Source of the DNA: Promethearchaeota archaeon
Lineage (GTDB): Archaea > Asgardarchaeota > Lokiarchaeia > Sigynarchaeales > SOKP01
Reading direction: 5' to 3'
Length of the DNA: 30,971 nt
NCBI GenBank assembly: GCA_019057775.1
Contig: JAHLWT010000180.1
Location: 1 to 30,971 of the forward strand
The position numbers and the translations under genes were made by a program. Under the pieces are notes generated by a model that saw nothing but the letters and a program-made list of their open reading frames with translations, did not search any database and had not been told where the DNA came from. Shown here piece by piece: positions 1 through 7,355 of this stretch (its first letter is position 1; each line of letters opens with the position of its first letter).

Positions 1-1
1 T

Positions 2-79
2 ACAGAGAGAAGAAGTTATGAAGAAGTAATAACTTATAAACTCAAGAATTTAAATATTAAAAAATCTTTTTACTTGAAT
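2..79 (+). CDS. possible 3' end of an upstream gene (partial)
   Basis: A reading frame open from the left edge runs about 25 codons and ends in TGA at 77-79. The translation is lysine-rich and could be the tail of a gene that starts outside the window. The piece is too short for any family assignment, and an AT-rich open run of this length can arise by chance. Confidence 0.2.
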
Positions 80-186
80 TGAATTTACCTATTTTTTCAA
101 TAAATTATATAGAAAAAATTAATATATTCATCAATTCTATTTAATTCTAAAATAATCTATACAATAAAAAATAAAGACTGAGGTGT

Positions 187-1242
187 ATGATACAAGAGTT
201 AGATAGTTATCGATTGACACTGCAAACGAAATTATTCGGATGAAACTGTAAACTCGACTCAAATAAATTGGAAAAATTATTGTCAGGAGCTGGTCTTAAA
301 GGCGATATTGAAGATTCCGCAATTATTCCCGTTCCTAATAGTGATCTTGTAATGGTTAAAAATATTGATATCTTTACTCCAATTCTAGACGAACCTGAAA
401 TAACGGGAGAGATTGCTGCTGCAAATGTGACTAATGATGTTTTTGCTTTAAATGTATTAGATATTTCTGGGATGCTAGTCTTCTTAGGAATAAAGAAAAA
501 TATGCCTTCTCACATTTCTGAAGGAATTCTAATGGGAATAAAAAATTTTATGGAAAATAAGATCGATTCAAAAGTTTTAGGAGGCCACACAATTTATTCT
601 GAATGGCCTTTAATCGCAAAGGGAATCCCTTTTCGAGAGGAAATAGGCGGTGAGGCTTCTGGATTCGTAGAAAAAGACAAGATTATTAAAAAAGATTACG
701 TGGAAGAAGGTGATAAATTAATCCTTACCAAGCCAGTTGGTAACCAAGCCATTATGGCAGCGTATCGCCTACAGAAAAACAACCCAGCTCTTTTAGAAAA
801 TTTTTCATCAACTGAAATTGATATATCCATTGAGACTGCAATTAATCTAATGACAACACCGCTTCAAGATGTAGTAAAAACTATACATTCCTATTCTGAT
901 AACAGCTTTATTCATTCTATGACTGATGTTTCTGGATTTGGCTTAGCAGGACATTTAAAAGAGATACTTCAAAACTCCAAGCTGTCAGCAGTTATAGATA
1001 GAGTTCCAATAATTAAGCTAGCCCAAGAGTTGTCCTATGAATTCGGATATAAATTTGATTCCTGTGAGATGCCAGAAACGGCAGGGGGTATGCTTATCTC
1101 TGTTGATCAAAAACAAGCAGAAGAATTTTCAGAAAGACTTACAAAATATGATGTTTCAAATTGGATAATTGGTACAATCGATAATATTCATAAACGCAAG
1201 TATGTTCGCATCTCTGATGATGTTGAATATATTGAAATTTAA
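187..1242 (+). CDS. selD: selenophosphate synthetase SelD, selenocysteine-containing (copy 1)
   Basis: SelD makes selenophosphate from selenide and ATP, the selenium donor for selenocysteine synthesis. The gene is best read from ATG 187 through an in-frame TGA at 241-243, giving 351 residues with Sec at position 19 in the motif GUNCKL, where other SelD proteins have Cys or Sec. A naive ORF starting at TTG 268 loses this catalytic segment. Downstream SelD hallmarks are FTPILDEPE, AAANVTNDVFAL and GGHTIYSEWP, plus a C-terminal AIRS-type domain with VSGFGLAGHL and ETAGGM. Compared with copy 2 it has about nine extra residues (around AKGIPFREE) between the GGHT and GGEASG motifs. A GAGGTG ribosome-binding-like sequence sits only one or two bases before the ATG, which is unusually close. 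A SECIS-like hairpin follows the stop codon at once. The family call is secure; Sec insertion is inferred from the motif plus the SECIS. Confidence 0.93.
241..243 (+). other. in-frame UGA selenocysteine codon of selD copy 1
   Basis: This TGA lies in frame between ATG 187 and the SelD body, with Gly before it and Asn-Cys-Lys-Leu after it. It matches the catalytic Cys/Sec position of SelD (G-U/C-x-C-K). The SelD copy at 6252 has UGA at the same place. A conserved hairpin stands in the 3' UTR of both genes. Confidence 0.9.
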
Positions 1243-1315
1243 CGATGTCTATGAAATAAGCGTAAACACTGATTAGTGGGTGCTTATAGAGTTTTCCACT
1301 TGCAAAGTGGCATCG
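1243..1315 (+). promoter_or_regulatory. SECIS-like element 1 (3' UTR of selD copy 1)
   Basis: The hairpin begins directly after the TAA stop. A basal stem pairs GATGTC (1244-1249) with GGCATC (1309-1314), including one G-U pair. Then come a core with ATGA on the 5' side and AGAG on the 3' side, an upper stem ATAAGC/GCTTAT, and an apical loop starting with AAAC. The ATGA / A-rich loop / GA layout is that of eukaryotic-type SECIS elements, which Lokiarchaeota are reported to resemble. A second small hairpin, CCACTT-GCA-AAGTGG, sits on the 3' side and overlaps the basal stem. The same consensus recurs at 5989 and 7281. Confidence 0.85.
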
Positions 1316-1379
1316 AAATAAATTACTATCGTTAGTAAAAATTTTATTAAGCTTTTTCTTTTTAGCTTTTAATCAAAGA

Positions 1380-2096
1380 TTAATAACCAAATTTTGCTGC
1401 AACTTCTAAATATCTTTTAATTTTATTCTTATCATATGACCAACCAAGCTCCATATATAATGGTCTGTTGTCCTTTGCCCCCATGAGGACATATCCGTTA
1501 TCACCCTTATAAATACCATAATAATCACCAACGGGGACCATCTTAAGTGAGAGCTCAAGAGCTTCGATAAAAGCATCAAGTTCATCGGGAGTGAAATCAA
1601 ACGGGCTGAAGTTGATGATTGAAAAAAATTCAGGGGGAAAAACTTGCTTGGCATCATCTAAATGCCAACCGCCTAATGATGTACCTGATTTTCCATAATA
1701 AAACGTTGCGGGAAAGATGCAACCCTCGGGCGTTTTTACAAACATCCAGATTGCAAACAAATCTTCATCCCCTCCAAACCTTAGGGTTGGCATAAGACTC
1801 TTCAGGGAGCCACCATAAAGGAAATCCAACTTTGTATCTTCTAAATCAAGCTCATTGAGGCTTTCTATCTTGTCGAGATTCTTCAGGGAAACTTTTATAA
1901 CCTTGCGCCAAAAACCTGCAGAAGAGAATTTTCCACTATGAATTACTTCCACATAAGACTCCCGAGGTTCCAGAAAGGGATCTCGAAAAATAAAGCTATA
2001 GCCTTGAAAATGAATTACTTTATCTTTAAAATTTACTTTATCTTCTGTGGTACTGTCCAATAATTTCAGAAGTGTTTGTATTTCCGTTTCTATCAA
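1380..2096 (-). CDS. hypothetical protein, 238 aa
   Basis: I do not recognise the family. It is a soluble protein with no signal peptide or membrane segment. It is rich in aromatic residues and looks mixed alpha/beta, with glycine-rich turns (YYGKSGTSLGGWHLDD) and a C-terminal YKGDNGYVLMGAKDNRPLY stretch that could be beta strands. A helical acidic segment, FTPDELDAFIEALELSLK, lies around residues 168-185. The start is a TTG codon; no better ATG lies just upstream. Its codon use is less AT-extreme than that of its neighbours, with many GGG, CCC and CTC codons, so it may have a different history. It points toward selD copy 1 (convergent). Confidence 0.7.
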   Translation of the reverse strand: MIETEIQTLLKLLDSTTEDKVNFKDKVIHFQGYSFIFRDPFLEPRESYVEVIHSGKFSSAGFWRKVIKVSLKNLDKIESLNELDLEDTKLDFLYGGSLKSLMPTLRFGGDEDLFAIWMFVKTPEGCIFPATFYYGKSGTSLGGWHLDDAKQVFPPEFFSIINFSPFDFTPDELDAFIEALELSLKMVPVGDYYGIYKGDNGYVLMGAKDNRPLYMELGWSYDKNKIKRYLEVAAKFGY

Positions 2097-2180
2097 TGCT
2101 ATGAATTATCTGTCGTTCCCACTATATAAATATATGGTCTAAACTAAAATATTTAAAGGGATCTATCTTTTTTTTTTTTT

Positions 2181-3014
2181 TTAAGGTTTTCCAAGAAATT
2201 TTGTCAAGTCTAGCTGTTTTGTTCTCAAAATATTGATAACATTTGCAGGATCAGTCTTGATTAAGCTTAAAGTAAGCTTAGCTTTAGTATACAATTGAAA
2301 TAACGCCTCAAAAGCCTCATCCGAAACTTTAGGGTTATGGGAGAGTGCTTGGTCTTTTAATTTACGAAAAACTAGCAAACTTTGTGAGGGAGATCCTGAT
2401 ATTCCAAAGAAAGATGTAAATTCATCCATAGTAATTATTATAATGTGTTCAGGATAAAGACTTGGGTCCATTCTACCTAGAACTGGGTCAAAACTGTCAA
2501 TATATTCCTTCGCAAGATCTTTGTCATAAAGTTTATTATTGGTAAGTATAATAATCGAAACAGCCTCTTTTGATTGGTAATTTTTAAAGAATTTATCGGT
2601 AATAAAAGTTGGTTTTCTTTTGTTATACGTATTAGAAAAATCAAAATTGACTGTTTTTATGTTCGTTAAATCGATTTGATACTTTCTCTTTAAGGCAATT
2701 GCAAATTCTTCAGCTCTCTTAAATAATGCAGATCCGACTCCTTTTCGTCTCTCTTCAGGTATGACAAACAATAATTCATCCCAAACAATATCCTCATCCA
2801 CTCTACATAGGGTAAACCCAATTAAATCCTGATTTTCATTGACTGCTATAAAAATGGGGAAATTCTTATTGAGATAATAATTCAGCTCTTCTCTTGCAGT
2901 ATCCAGATCGAGCTGTTTTTCTCTTTTCTTTAATTCAGCCAGAGCAATTCGATTTTTGGCAATAAGGGTTATTAATTGAGTTTTATAATTTTGTTCATAA
3001 TGCAGTAACTTCAA
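2181..3014 (-). CDS. GNAT-family N-acetyltransferase with a C-terminal extension
   Basis: The N-terminal 110 or so residues form a GNAT fold: a middle strand pair (FPIFIAVNENQDLIGFTLC), then WDELLFVIPEERRKGVGSALFKRA, whose RRKGVG is the acetyl-CoA pyrophosphate-binding motif A. GNAT enzymes move an acetyl group from acetyl-CoA to an amine; the substrate here cannot be told. Residues about 145-277 form an unfamiliar extension with a strand (AVSIIILTNNKLY) and an all-helical end, possibly a substrate or partner domain. The gene starts with TTG (3012-3014). A BRE/TATA-like motif on the minus strand about 55-75 bases upstream fits its promoter. Confidence 0.75.
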   Translation of the reverse strand: MKLLHYEQNYKTQLITLIAKNRIALAELKKREKQLDLDTAREELNYYLNKNFPIFIAVNENQDLIGFTLCRVDEDIVWDELLFVIPEERRKGVGSALFKRAEEFAIALKRKYQIDLTNIKTVNFDFSNTYNKRKPTFITDKFFKNYQSKEAVSIIILTNNKLYDKDLAKEYIDSFDPVLGRMDPSLYPEHIIIITMDEFTSFFGISGSPSQSLLVFRKLKDQALSHNPKVSDEAFEALFQLYTKAKLTLSLIKTDPANVINILRTKQLDLTKFLGKP

Positions 3015-3067
3015 AATACTATCTCAACTCATTTGATTATGATATAGTGACTTTATACTGTATAAAT

Positions 3068-3093
3068 GACATTATTTAAAACCTTTTAAGTTA
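3068..3093 (-). promoter_or_regulatory. BRE/TATA-like promoter for the GNAT gene
   Basis: Read on the minus strand the segment is CTTAAAAGGTTTTAAATAAT, a purine-rich BRE followed by a T/A-rich TATA box. Archaeal transcription would start about 25 bases downstream, leaving a leader of roughly 30 bases before the TTG at 3014. This is inference from the consensus. Confidence 0.4.
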
Positions 3094-3227
3094 GATAAAA
3101 TTCCCTAATTACCTAATCAATAAAAATTTTGAAGTAAGATAATTTATAACTCATACAAAACCCATCAATAGATATAAATAGATTTCTTGAATACTAGTAG
3201 ATAATTGTGGTGGGTGAAATTAAAGCT

Positions 3228-3527
3228 ATGGAAAAAAAGAAAAATAATCATAAAAGGTGGTTAGGATTAATTTTAACTAAAAAAAATGCAATTTATTTAA
3301 GTGCTCTTAGTATTATTGGTGTCTCCTTTTTCGCATCATCAATAATATTCACATTTCCAGTTTTAAGATATAATATGACTAATATTTATCCATACGATAA
3401 ATTAACTTATTTCTATACTTTATTATTGTTTATCTCGAACTTTATTGCCAGTTCTATATGTATTTGTATATTTTCTTATACACTTAATAAGGTTCGAACT
3501 TTCAGAAAATCTTTAAAGTATCAATAA
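3228..3527 (+). CDS. small membrane protein, two transmembrane segments
   Basis: The protein has a lysine-rich N-terminal tail, a hydrophobic segment (AIYLSALSIIGVSFFASSIIFTF), a polar loop of about 20 residues with several Tyr, a second segment (FYTLLLFISNFIASSICICIFSY), and a basic C-terminus. This predicts a two-helix hairpin with both ends in the cytoplasm. I prefer ATG 3228 because GGGTGA (3212-3217) is a good ribosome-binding site 10 bases upstream. The longer reading from GTG 3207 would consume that site. No family recognised. Confidence 0.6.
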   Translation: MEKKKNNHKRWLGLILTKKNAIYLSALSIIGVSFFASSIIFTFPVLRYNMTNIYPYDKLTYFYTLLLFISNFIASSICICIFSYTLNKVRTFRKSLKYQ

Positions 3528-3542
3528 ATTATAGATTATTTA

Positions 3543-4121
3543 CTAAGGAAAATTTATATCGATATACTTCGAGTTTGATCCCTCATTTTGACTTAAAACT
3601 AAATCATTTACTATAATTTTTATTTCTATTCCAGGCAAATTATGATCAGGCATCTTTTTTTTTGGACTTAAAGGAAGAAAAAAATCCCTTTTTTTGCCAA
3701 TCCAATTACCAATAAACCCTCCTATTACAAATAGACATATTTGAAATGTTAAATTAAGCAAATACCCATAAGGCTTAAGATTATTTAGGAAATGGCAAAA
3801 ATTCGTTAAACGACACATAATTGCATACAATAACCATAATCCAAACCCAATTGGAGTGATTCCAAATAAAATATAAACTACTTTATTTACATTCTTAGAA
3901 GGCTTCACGCGGATATAATAAGCAATTCCTAACACTACAGAAAATATAATCTCATAAATAATGATACGTACAAAATCACTATGTAAGAAAAAATAAATAA
4001 ATACTCCCCAACCGACCATCAAAATAGCAGCTACTATCCAAAGTGGTTTCCACCATCTATGCTTTGAAGATTCTGCATTTCCCTCTTCTTCAGTCAAATC
4101 TGATTTGTTATCGCTCTCCAT
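3543..4121 (-). CDS. four-helix integral membrane protein
   Basis: An acidic, Ser/Glu-rich N-terminal tail of about 22 residues is followed by four hydrophobic segments (around residues 24-47, 50-70, 81-103 and 120-145). Then comes a soluble tail that looks like a short beta hairpin (GIEIKIIVNDLVLS). No catalytic motif is visible and I recognise no family. It is convergent with the 3228-3527 membrane protein, only 15 bases away. Confidence 0.65.
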   Translation of the reverse strand: MESDNKSDLTEEEGNAESSKHRWWKPLWIVAAILMVGWGVFIYFFLHSDFVRIIIYEIIFSVVLGIAYYIRVKPSKNVNKVVYILFGITPIGFGLWLLYAIMCRLTNFCHFLNNLKPYGYLLNLTFQICLFVIGGFIGNWIGKKRDFFLPLSPKKKMPDHNLPGIEIKIIVNDLVLSQNEGSNSKYIDINFP

Positions 4122-4286
4122 CCTAATCTATTCAACAATAAGACAAATTTATTTTTAACTTTTTACGTATCTTTGCCATCAATTTAATATTTAATTTATG
4201 AAATTGTATGTGAAAATTTGTCTAGCGCTGTTCTTGTTAAATTATTGTAAATCCATTTATAGTTCACATAAGAATTTGAAGCTTTT

Positions 4287-4305
4287 GGAGAAACTTTTAA
4301 ATATT
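4287..4305 (+). promoter_or_regulatory. BRE/TATA-like promoter for the beta-helix gene
   Basis: GGAGAAACTTTTAAATATT has the purine-rich BRE plus T/A-rich box seen upstream of several genes here (16977, 21498). It lies about 40-60 bases before the GTG at 4346, the right spacing for a short leader. Confidence 0.45.
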
Positions 4306-4345
4306 GAATTTGTAATTAATTATTTAAAACAATCCTTTTAAAGAA

Positions 4346-5509
4346 GTGATTCAATTTCAAAAATTTAAACCATATTTACTAATTGTAGGTTTAGTCTTTT
4401 TCATATTGTGTTTTGCCAATTCTGAAGGTTTTATTCAATCAAAAGAGTATATAATTCTAAATGATTTAAAAGATATTAATTTGAATACGTCAAATTCGCT
4501 AGATTCTAATAATTGCGTTATTTATATAAATTCAGACCAAGATTTGATTAATTATAGTTTCCCTGGTTCAGGAAATGAAAACGATCCTTACCGTATAGAA
4601 AATCTTTTAATATCAACCACGAAAGATTATGGTATTTATTTAGAAAATACCACCAAATATGTCTTAATCCAAAATTGTTATATTTATGCTCATTACCGAG
4701 CAATAGAAATTTATAATACAACTGAAAATACTATTACAATAACAAATAATACTTGCAGTTCAGACAATTATTTTGGCATATTCGTTGGTAAATCACCTTA
4801 TATTAAGATCTTAAAAAATATAATTTATAATTGTTATTATGCTATACATTTCAATGATTCTCCTCATACGTTAGTAGCAAATAATACATTATTCGAAAAT
4901 ATATGTTGTATCAGAGTTGAATATAGATCACCATATTCACGAATTCTTGAAAATAATATTAGCAACAATTATGAAGTGATTTATTTAACAAATTCAGGAG
5001 GGTATTTTTTAATAAAAGACAATTTAATTGTAAATAATAATTTTGGTATTCTATTGATAGTTACTCCTGGCCCATACTATCCAGACTTTTGCTCAATTAT
5101 ATATAATCTAATAGAGGGTACCAAATTGTATGGTTTACTAATAGATAGTAATTATAATACTATATTTCATAATTCTTTTGTAAACAATCATCTTGAAGGC
5201 AAAAGCCAGGCGAAAGACGACGGTTTAAACAATGTTTGGTATAATGAATCTTTACGAGAAGGAAATTATTGGTCGGATTGGTGGGGTTTTGGTTCATATA
5301 ATATTGATGGTTCTGCAAAATCGTATGACCCTTTTCCTCCAGAATTACCATTTCATGCCACAAATACACCAACACCAAAAATTTTTATAGGCAGATTAAT
5401 TTTGAGGTTATTTTTAGGTTTAAGTTATCCGGTATTTATAATAATTAGCTTTATGATAGTTAATAAATTAAAAAAAAAAGAGATAACGACTAATAATACA
5501 AATGAATGA
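4346..5509 (+). CDS. surface-anchored right-handed beta-helix (NosD/PbH1-like) protein
   Basis: The protein starts (GTG) with a signal-type hydrophobic segment at about residues 9-26. A low-complexity Asn/Ser spacer follows, then repeated short strands with asparagine turns (NCYIYAHYRAIEIYNTTEN, NLIVNNNFGILLI and others) typical of parallel beta-helix repeats. Near the end are YNESLREGNYWSDWWG and a DPFPPELPF segment, a pattern common in secreted archaeal NosD-like proteins. A final transmembrane helix (about 345-370) followed by KLKKKE anchors it with the C-terminus inside. It is probably an envelope or adhesion protein of the cell surface; the ligand is unknown. Its 3' end overlaps the next ORF by 8 bases. 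Confidence 0.8.
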   Translation: MIQFQKFKPYLLIVGLVFFILCFANSEGFIQSKEYIILNDLKDINLNTSNSLDSNNCVIYINSDQDLINYSFPGSGNENDPYRIENLLISTTKDYGIYLENTTKYVLIQNCYIYAHYRAIEIYNTTENTITITNNTCSSDNYFGIFVGKSPYIKILKNIIYNCYYAIHFNDSPHTLVANNTLFENICCIRVEYRSPYSRILENNISNNYEVIYLTNSGGYFLIKDNLIVNNNFGILLIVTPGPYYPDFCSIIYNLIEGTKLYGLLIDSNYNTIFHNSFVNNHLEGKSQAKDDGLNNVWYNESLREGNYWSDWWGFGSYNIDGSAKSYDPFPPELPFHATNTPTPKIFIGRLILRLFLGLSYPVFIIISFMIVNKLKKKEITTNNTNE

Positions 5510-5777
5510 TGTTATAATTCAGGATATTGTAGATAAAAAAATAGAAGTAATATTTATTAATGAGAAGATTTCACTTCCGCTTAATATTCAAGAACAAATT
5601 AACAATTATTGGTTAAAATTATTAAAAGACGGGAAAACTCTGAGAAGGGGAGATGTCTTTACAGTATCTGTAATAGAAACAGGAAATAGTAAGTTAAAAA
5701 TAGAAGTTAAATTAACTGATTATGCGCATTATATGGCTACTCTCAATAATCAAGCTAGCCCAAGAGTTGTCCTATGA
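5502..5777 (+). pseudogene. N-terminal remnant of a Nudix-like gene, cut off at the selD junction
   Basis: About 83 residues (MNDVIIQDI through YAHYMATLNN) resemble the N-terminal, pre-Nudix part of Nudix-type proteins: a region like LPLNIQEQINNYWLKLL, a GDVFTVSVIE strand and an LTDYAHYMAT segment. I recall this pattern from the family and could not search it. At about 5744-5751 the sequence changes to selD 3' DNA, read in another frame, and the ORF ends after eight unrelated residues (QASPRVVL). The Nudix box itself (GX5EX7REUXEEXGU) is absent, so the catalytic half is missing. The start ATG overlaps the end of the beta-helix gene, suggesting co-transcription. It is either a truncated gene or the product of a false join. 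Confidence 0.55.
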
Positions 5778-5988
5778 ATTCGGATATAAATTTGATTCCT
5801 GTGAGATGCCAGAAACGGCGGGTGGTATGATTCTTTCTGTAGATAATGAACAGGTGGAACAATTTTCAAAAAGGTTATCTGAGAATGGCGTTTCAAATTG
5901 GATAATTGGTACAATCGATAACATTCATAAACGCAAATATGTTCGTGTTTCTGAAAACGTTGAGCATATTGAAATAACAAAAATATAA
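5744..5988 (+). pseudogene. headless selD fragment (C-terminal about 80 residues)
   Basis: From 5752 the DNA is identical for 68 bases to selD copy 1 (1015-1082), then stays very similar to the stop codon (TAA 5986-5988). It encodes only the end of SelD: KLAQELSYEFGYKF, CEMPETAGGM and the terminal ENVEHIEITKI. The catalytic Sec region, the ATP-binding motifs and most of both AIRS domains are absent, so it cannot be active. Upstream, the Nudix-like remnant reads into it in a different frame. The SelD frame is open back to an ATG at 5722, but residues before about 5744 are not SelD. An intact SECIS follows although no UGA Sec codon remains. Confidence 0.88.
5752..5819 (+). repeat. 68-base exact copy of 1015-1082
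   Basis: Base-by-base comparison shows identity from AAGCTAGCCC to GAAACGGC. With one mismatch the match extends back to 5744/1007, and then homology ends abruptly. Downstream the copies remain homologous but diverge. The exact block at the very edge of homology is typical of a recombination breakpoint, and also of an assembly-graph join at a repeat of about k-mer length. Confidence 0.9.
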
Positions 5989-6060
5989 CGATGTCGATGA
6001 AATAAGCGTAAACACAATTTTGTGGTTGCTTGTTGAGAGTTCCAAAGCAAAATGGCATCG
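5989..6060 (+). promoter_or_regulatory. SECIS-like element 2 (orphan, behind the selD fragment)
   Basis: It has the same design as the elements at 1243 and 7281: GATGTC/GGCATC basal stem, ATGA core, an upper stem beginning ATAAGC, an AAACAC...GTG apical part, GAG on the 3' side, and a small CCA...TGG stem before the basal stem closes. No in-frame Sec UGA remains in the fragment it follows, so it looks orphaned. Confidence 0.8.
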
Positions 6061-6251
6061 AAAAAAGTAATTGAATAACTAATTTTCTTTCTTAATTTAG
6101 ATTTCTATAATAAATTTAAGATCTATCATAATTTTCCCTCATCCTATGAAAAAAAGTTAAAAATGTGAAAGATTGTCTTATTTCTAATAAAATTATTAAA
6201 TAGAAAACTAATATTTAACATAATTTTTGAACTTATTATTAGAGGTGAAAG

Positions 6252-7280
6252 ATGAAAAAAGATAGAGACTATCGACTTACTGCATCGGTTAAAATACATG
6301 GTTGAGCTTGTAAACTCGGAGCAAAAAAACTAGAAGATCTACTACATAATGCTGGATTAACAGGAAGGATTGAAGATGCTGCTATTATTCCAGTTCCAAA
6401 TTCTGATATGGTTCACGTGAAGAACCTAGATGTTTTCACGCCTGTTATTGACGAACCAGAGATTATGGGTCAAATTGCCGCTTGTAATGTTACTAATGAT
6501 ATTTTTGCATTAAATGTTCCCGAAATTTCAGGGATGTTGGTTTTCTTAGCAATAAATAAAAATACACCAATGAAAGTTGCTGAAGGCATTCTTAAAGGCA
6601 TAAAATATTTTGTAGAAGAGAAAATTAATTCAAAGGTTGTTGGAGGGCACACAATTTATAGTGAGTGGCCTCTTATTGGTGGGGAAGCTTCTGGATTTGT
6701 CCATAAAAATGAAATTATTCTTAAACAAGGAGTGAAAGACGGAGATAAATTAATATTGACAAAACCAATTGGTATTCAACCAGTTATGGCAGCATATAGA
6801 ATTTTAAAAGATATTCCTGAAATGTTAGAGGGATTTTCTGAAAAACAGCTTAGAAAGTCTATTAATCTGGCTATTCGTCTGATGACTCTCTCGAATCAAG
6901 ATGTTGTGAGAACCATTCACTCTTTTAGTAATTTTACTTTTATTCATGCTATGACAGACATTACTGGATTTGGACTCGCAGGACACTTATCAGAAATGCT
7001 GCAAAATTCAAAATTATCTGCCGTAATTGAAACAATACCCTCTATAAAACATTCTGAAAGATTATCGCATGATTTAGGATATGCTTTTGATGATTGCAAA
7101 TGTGCTGAGACTGCTGGAGGAATGTTACTGGCTGTTGATCCTCTCAGAGTTGAAGAACTGTCGAAACGCTTTATGAATGATAATATTCCAAATTGGATTG
7201 TAGGAAAAATAGATAAATTTGCTCCCAATTTAGTCAGAATTTCTGAAAATGTTGAACAAATTGAGCTCACAAAATATTAA
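6252..7280 (+). CDS. selD: selenophosphate synthetase SelD, selenocysteine-containing (copy 2)
   Basis: This is a second full SelD of 342 residues from ATG 6252, with Sec at position 18 encoded by TGA 6303-6305 in the motif GUACKL. AGAGGTGA (6241-6248) lies three bases before the ATG and fixes the start; a reading from ATG 6408 would lose the catalytic end. Family motifs are FTPVIDEPE, NVTNDIFALN, GGHTIYSEWPLIGGEASG, ITGFGLAGHL and AETAGGM. It has the usual short link between GGHT and GGEASG, unlike copy 1. The protein is clearly diverged from copy 1, so this is an older duplication than the 5744 fragment. A SECIS follows directly and the convergent CinA-like gene ends three bases beyond it. 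Both copies keep Sec, so both are probably functional. Confidence 0.93.
6303..6305 (+). other. in-frame UGA selenocysteine codon of selD copy 2
   Basis: This TGA sits between Gly and Ala-Cys-Lys-Leu at the catalytic position of SelD, at nearly the same residue number as the UGA in copy 1. It is in frame from ATG 6252 to the stop at 7278-7280 with no other stop. Confidence 0.9.
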
Positions 7281-7353
7281 TGATGTCGATGATATAAGCT
7301 AAAACACATAGAAGTGGTTGCTTATTGAGAATTCCTCATGCAAAAGGGCATCA
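7281..7353 (+). promoter_or_regulatory. SECIS-like element 3 (3' UTR of selD copy 2)
   Basis: GATGTC (7282-7287) pairs with GGCATC (7347-7352). The core is ATGA/GAGA, the upper stem ATAAGC/GCTTAT, and the apical part AAAACAC...GTGG. The changes relative to elements 1 and 2 fall mainly in the loops. The 3' side again can form a small CCT...AGG stem. Confidence 0.85.
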
Positions 7354-7355
7354 AA

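Noticed and set aside
268..270. TTG 268 (and ATG 6408) as starts of the two SelD proteins
   Set aside because: These readings lose the catalytic G-U-x-C-K-L segment. The upstream frame is SelD-like and interrupted only by a UGA, and both genes have SECIS elements.
2168..2182. T15 run as an intrinsic terminator
   Set aside because: The T-run is on the plus strand, where no gene ends; the minus-strand gene ending there would be followed by A's. It may be a homopolymer of uncertain length.
5775..5777. UGA at the end of the Nudix remnant as a second Sec codon served by SECIS 2
   Set aside because: The residues before it come from out-of-frame selD DNA and no conserved Sec context is present.
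5750..6058. Minus-strand ORF of 102 codons across the selD fragment and SECIS
   Set aside because: It is a shadow of the selD fragment; its translation has no recognisable features and overlaps a conserved RNA element.
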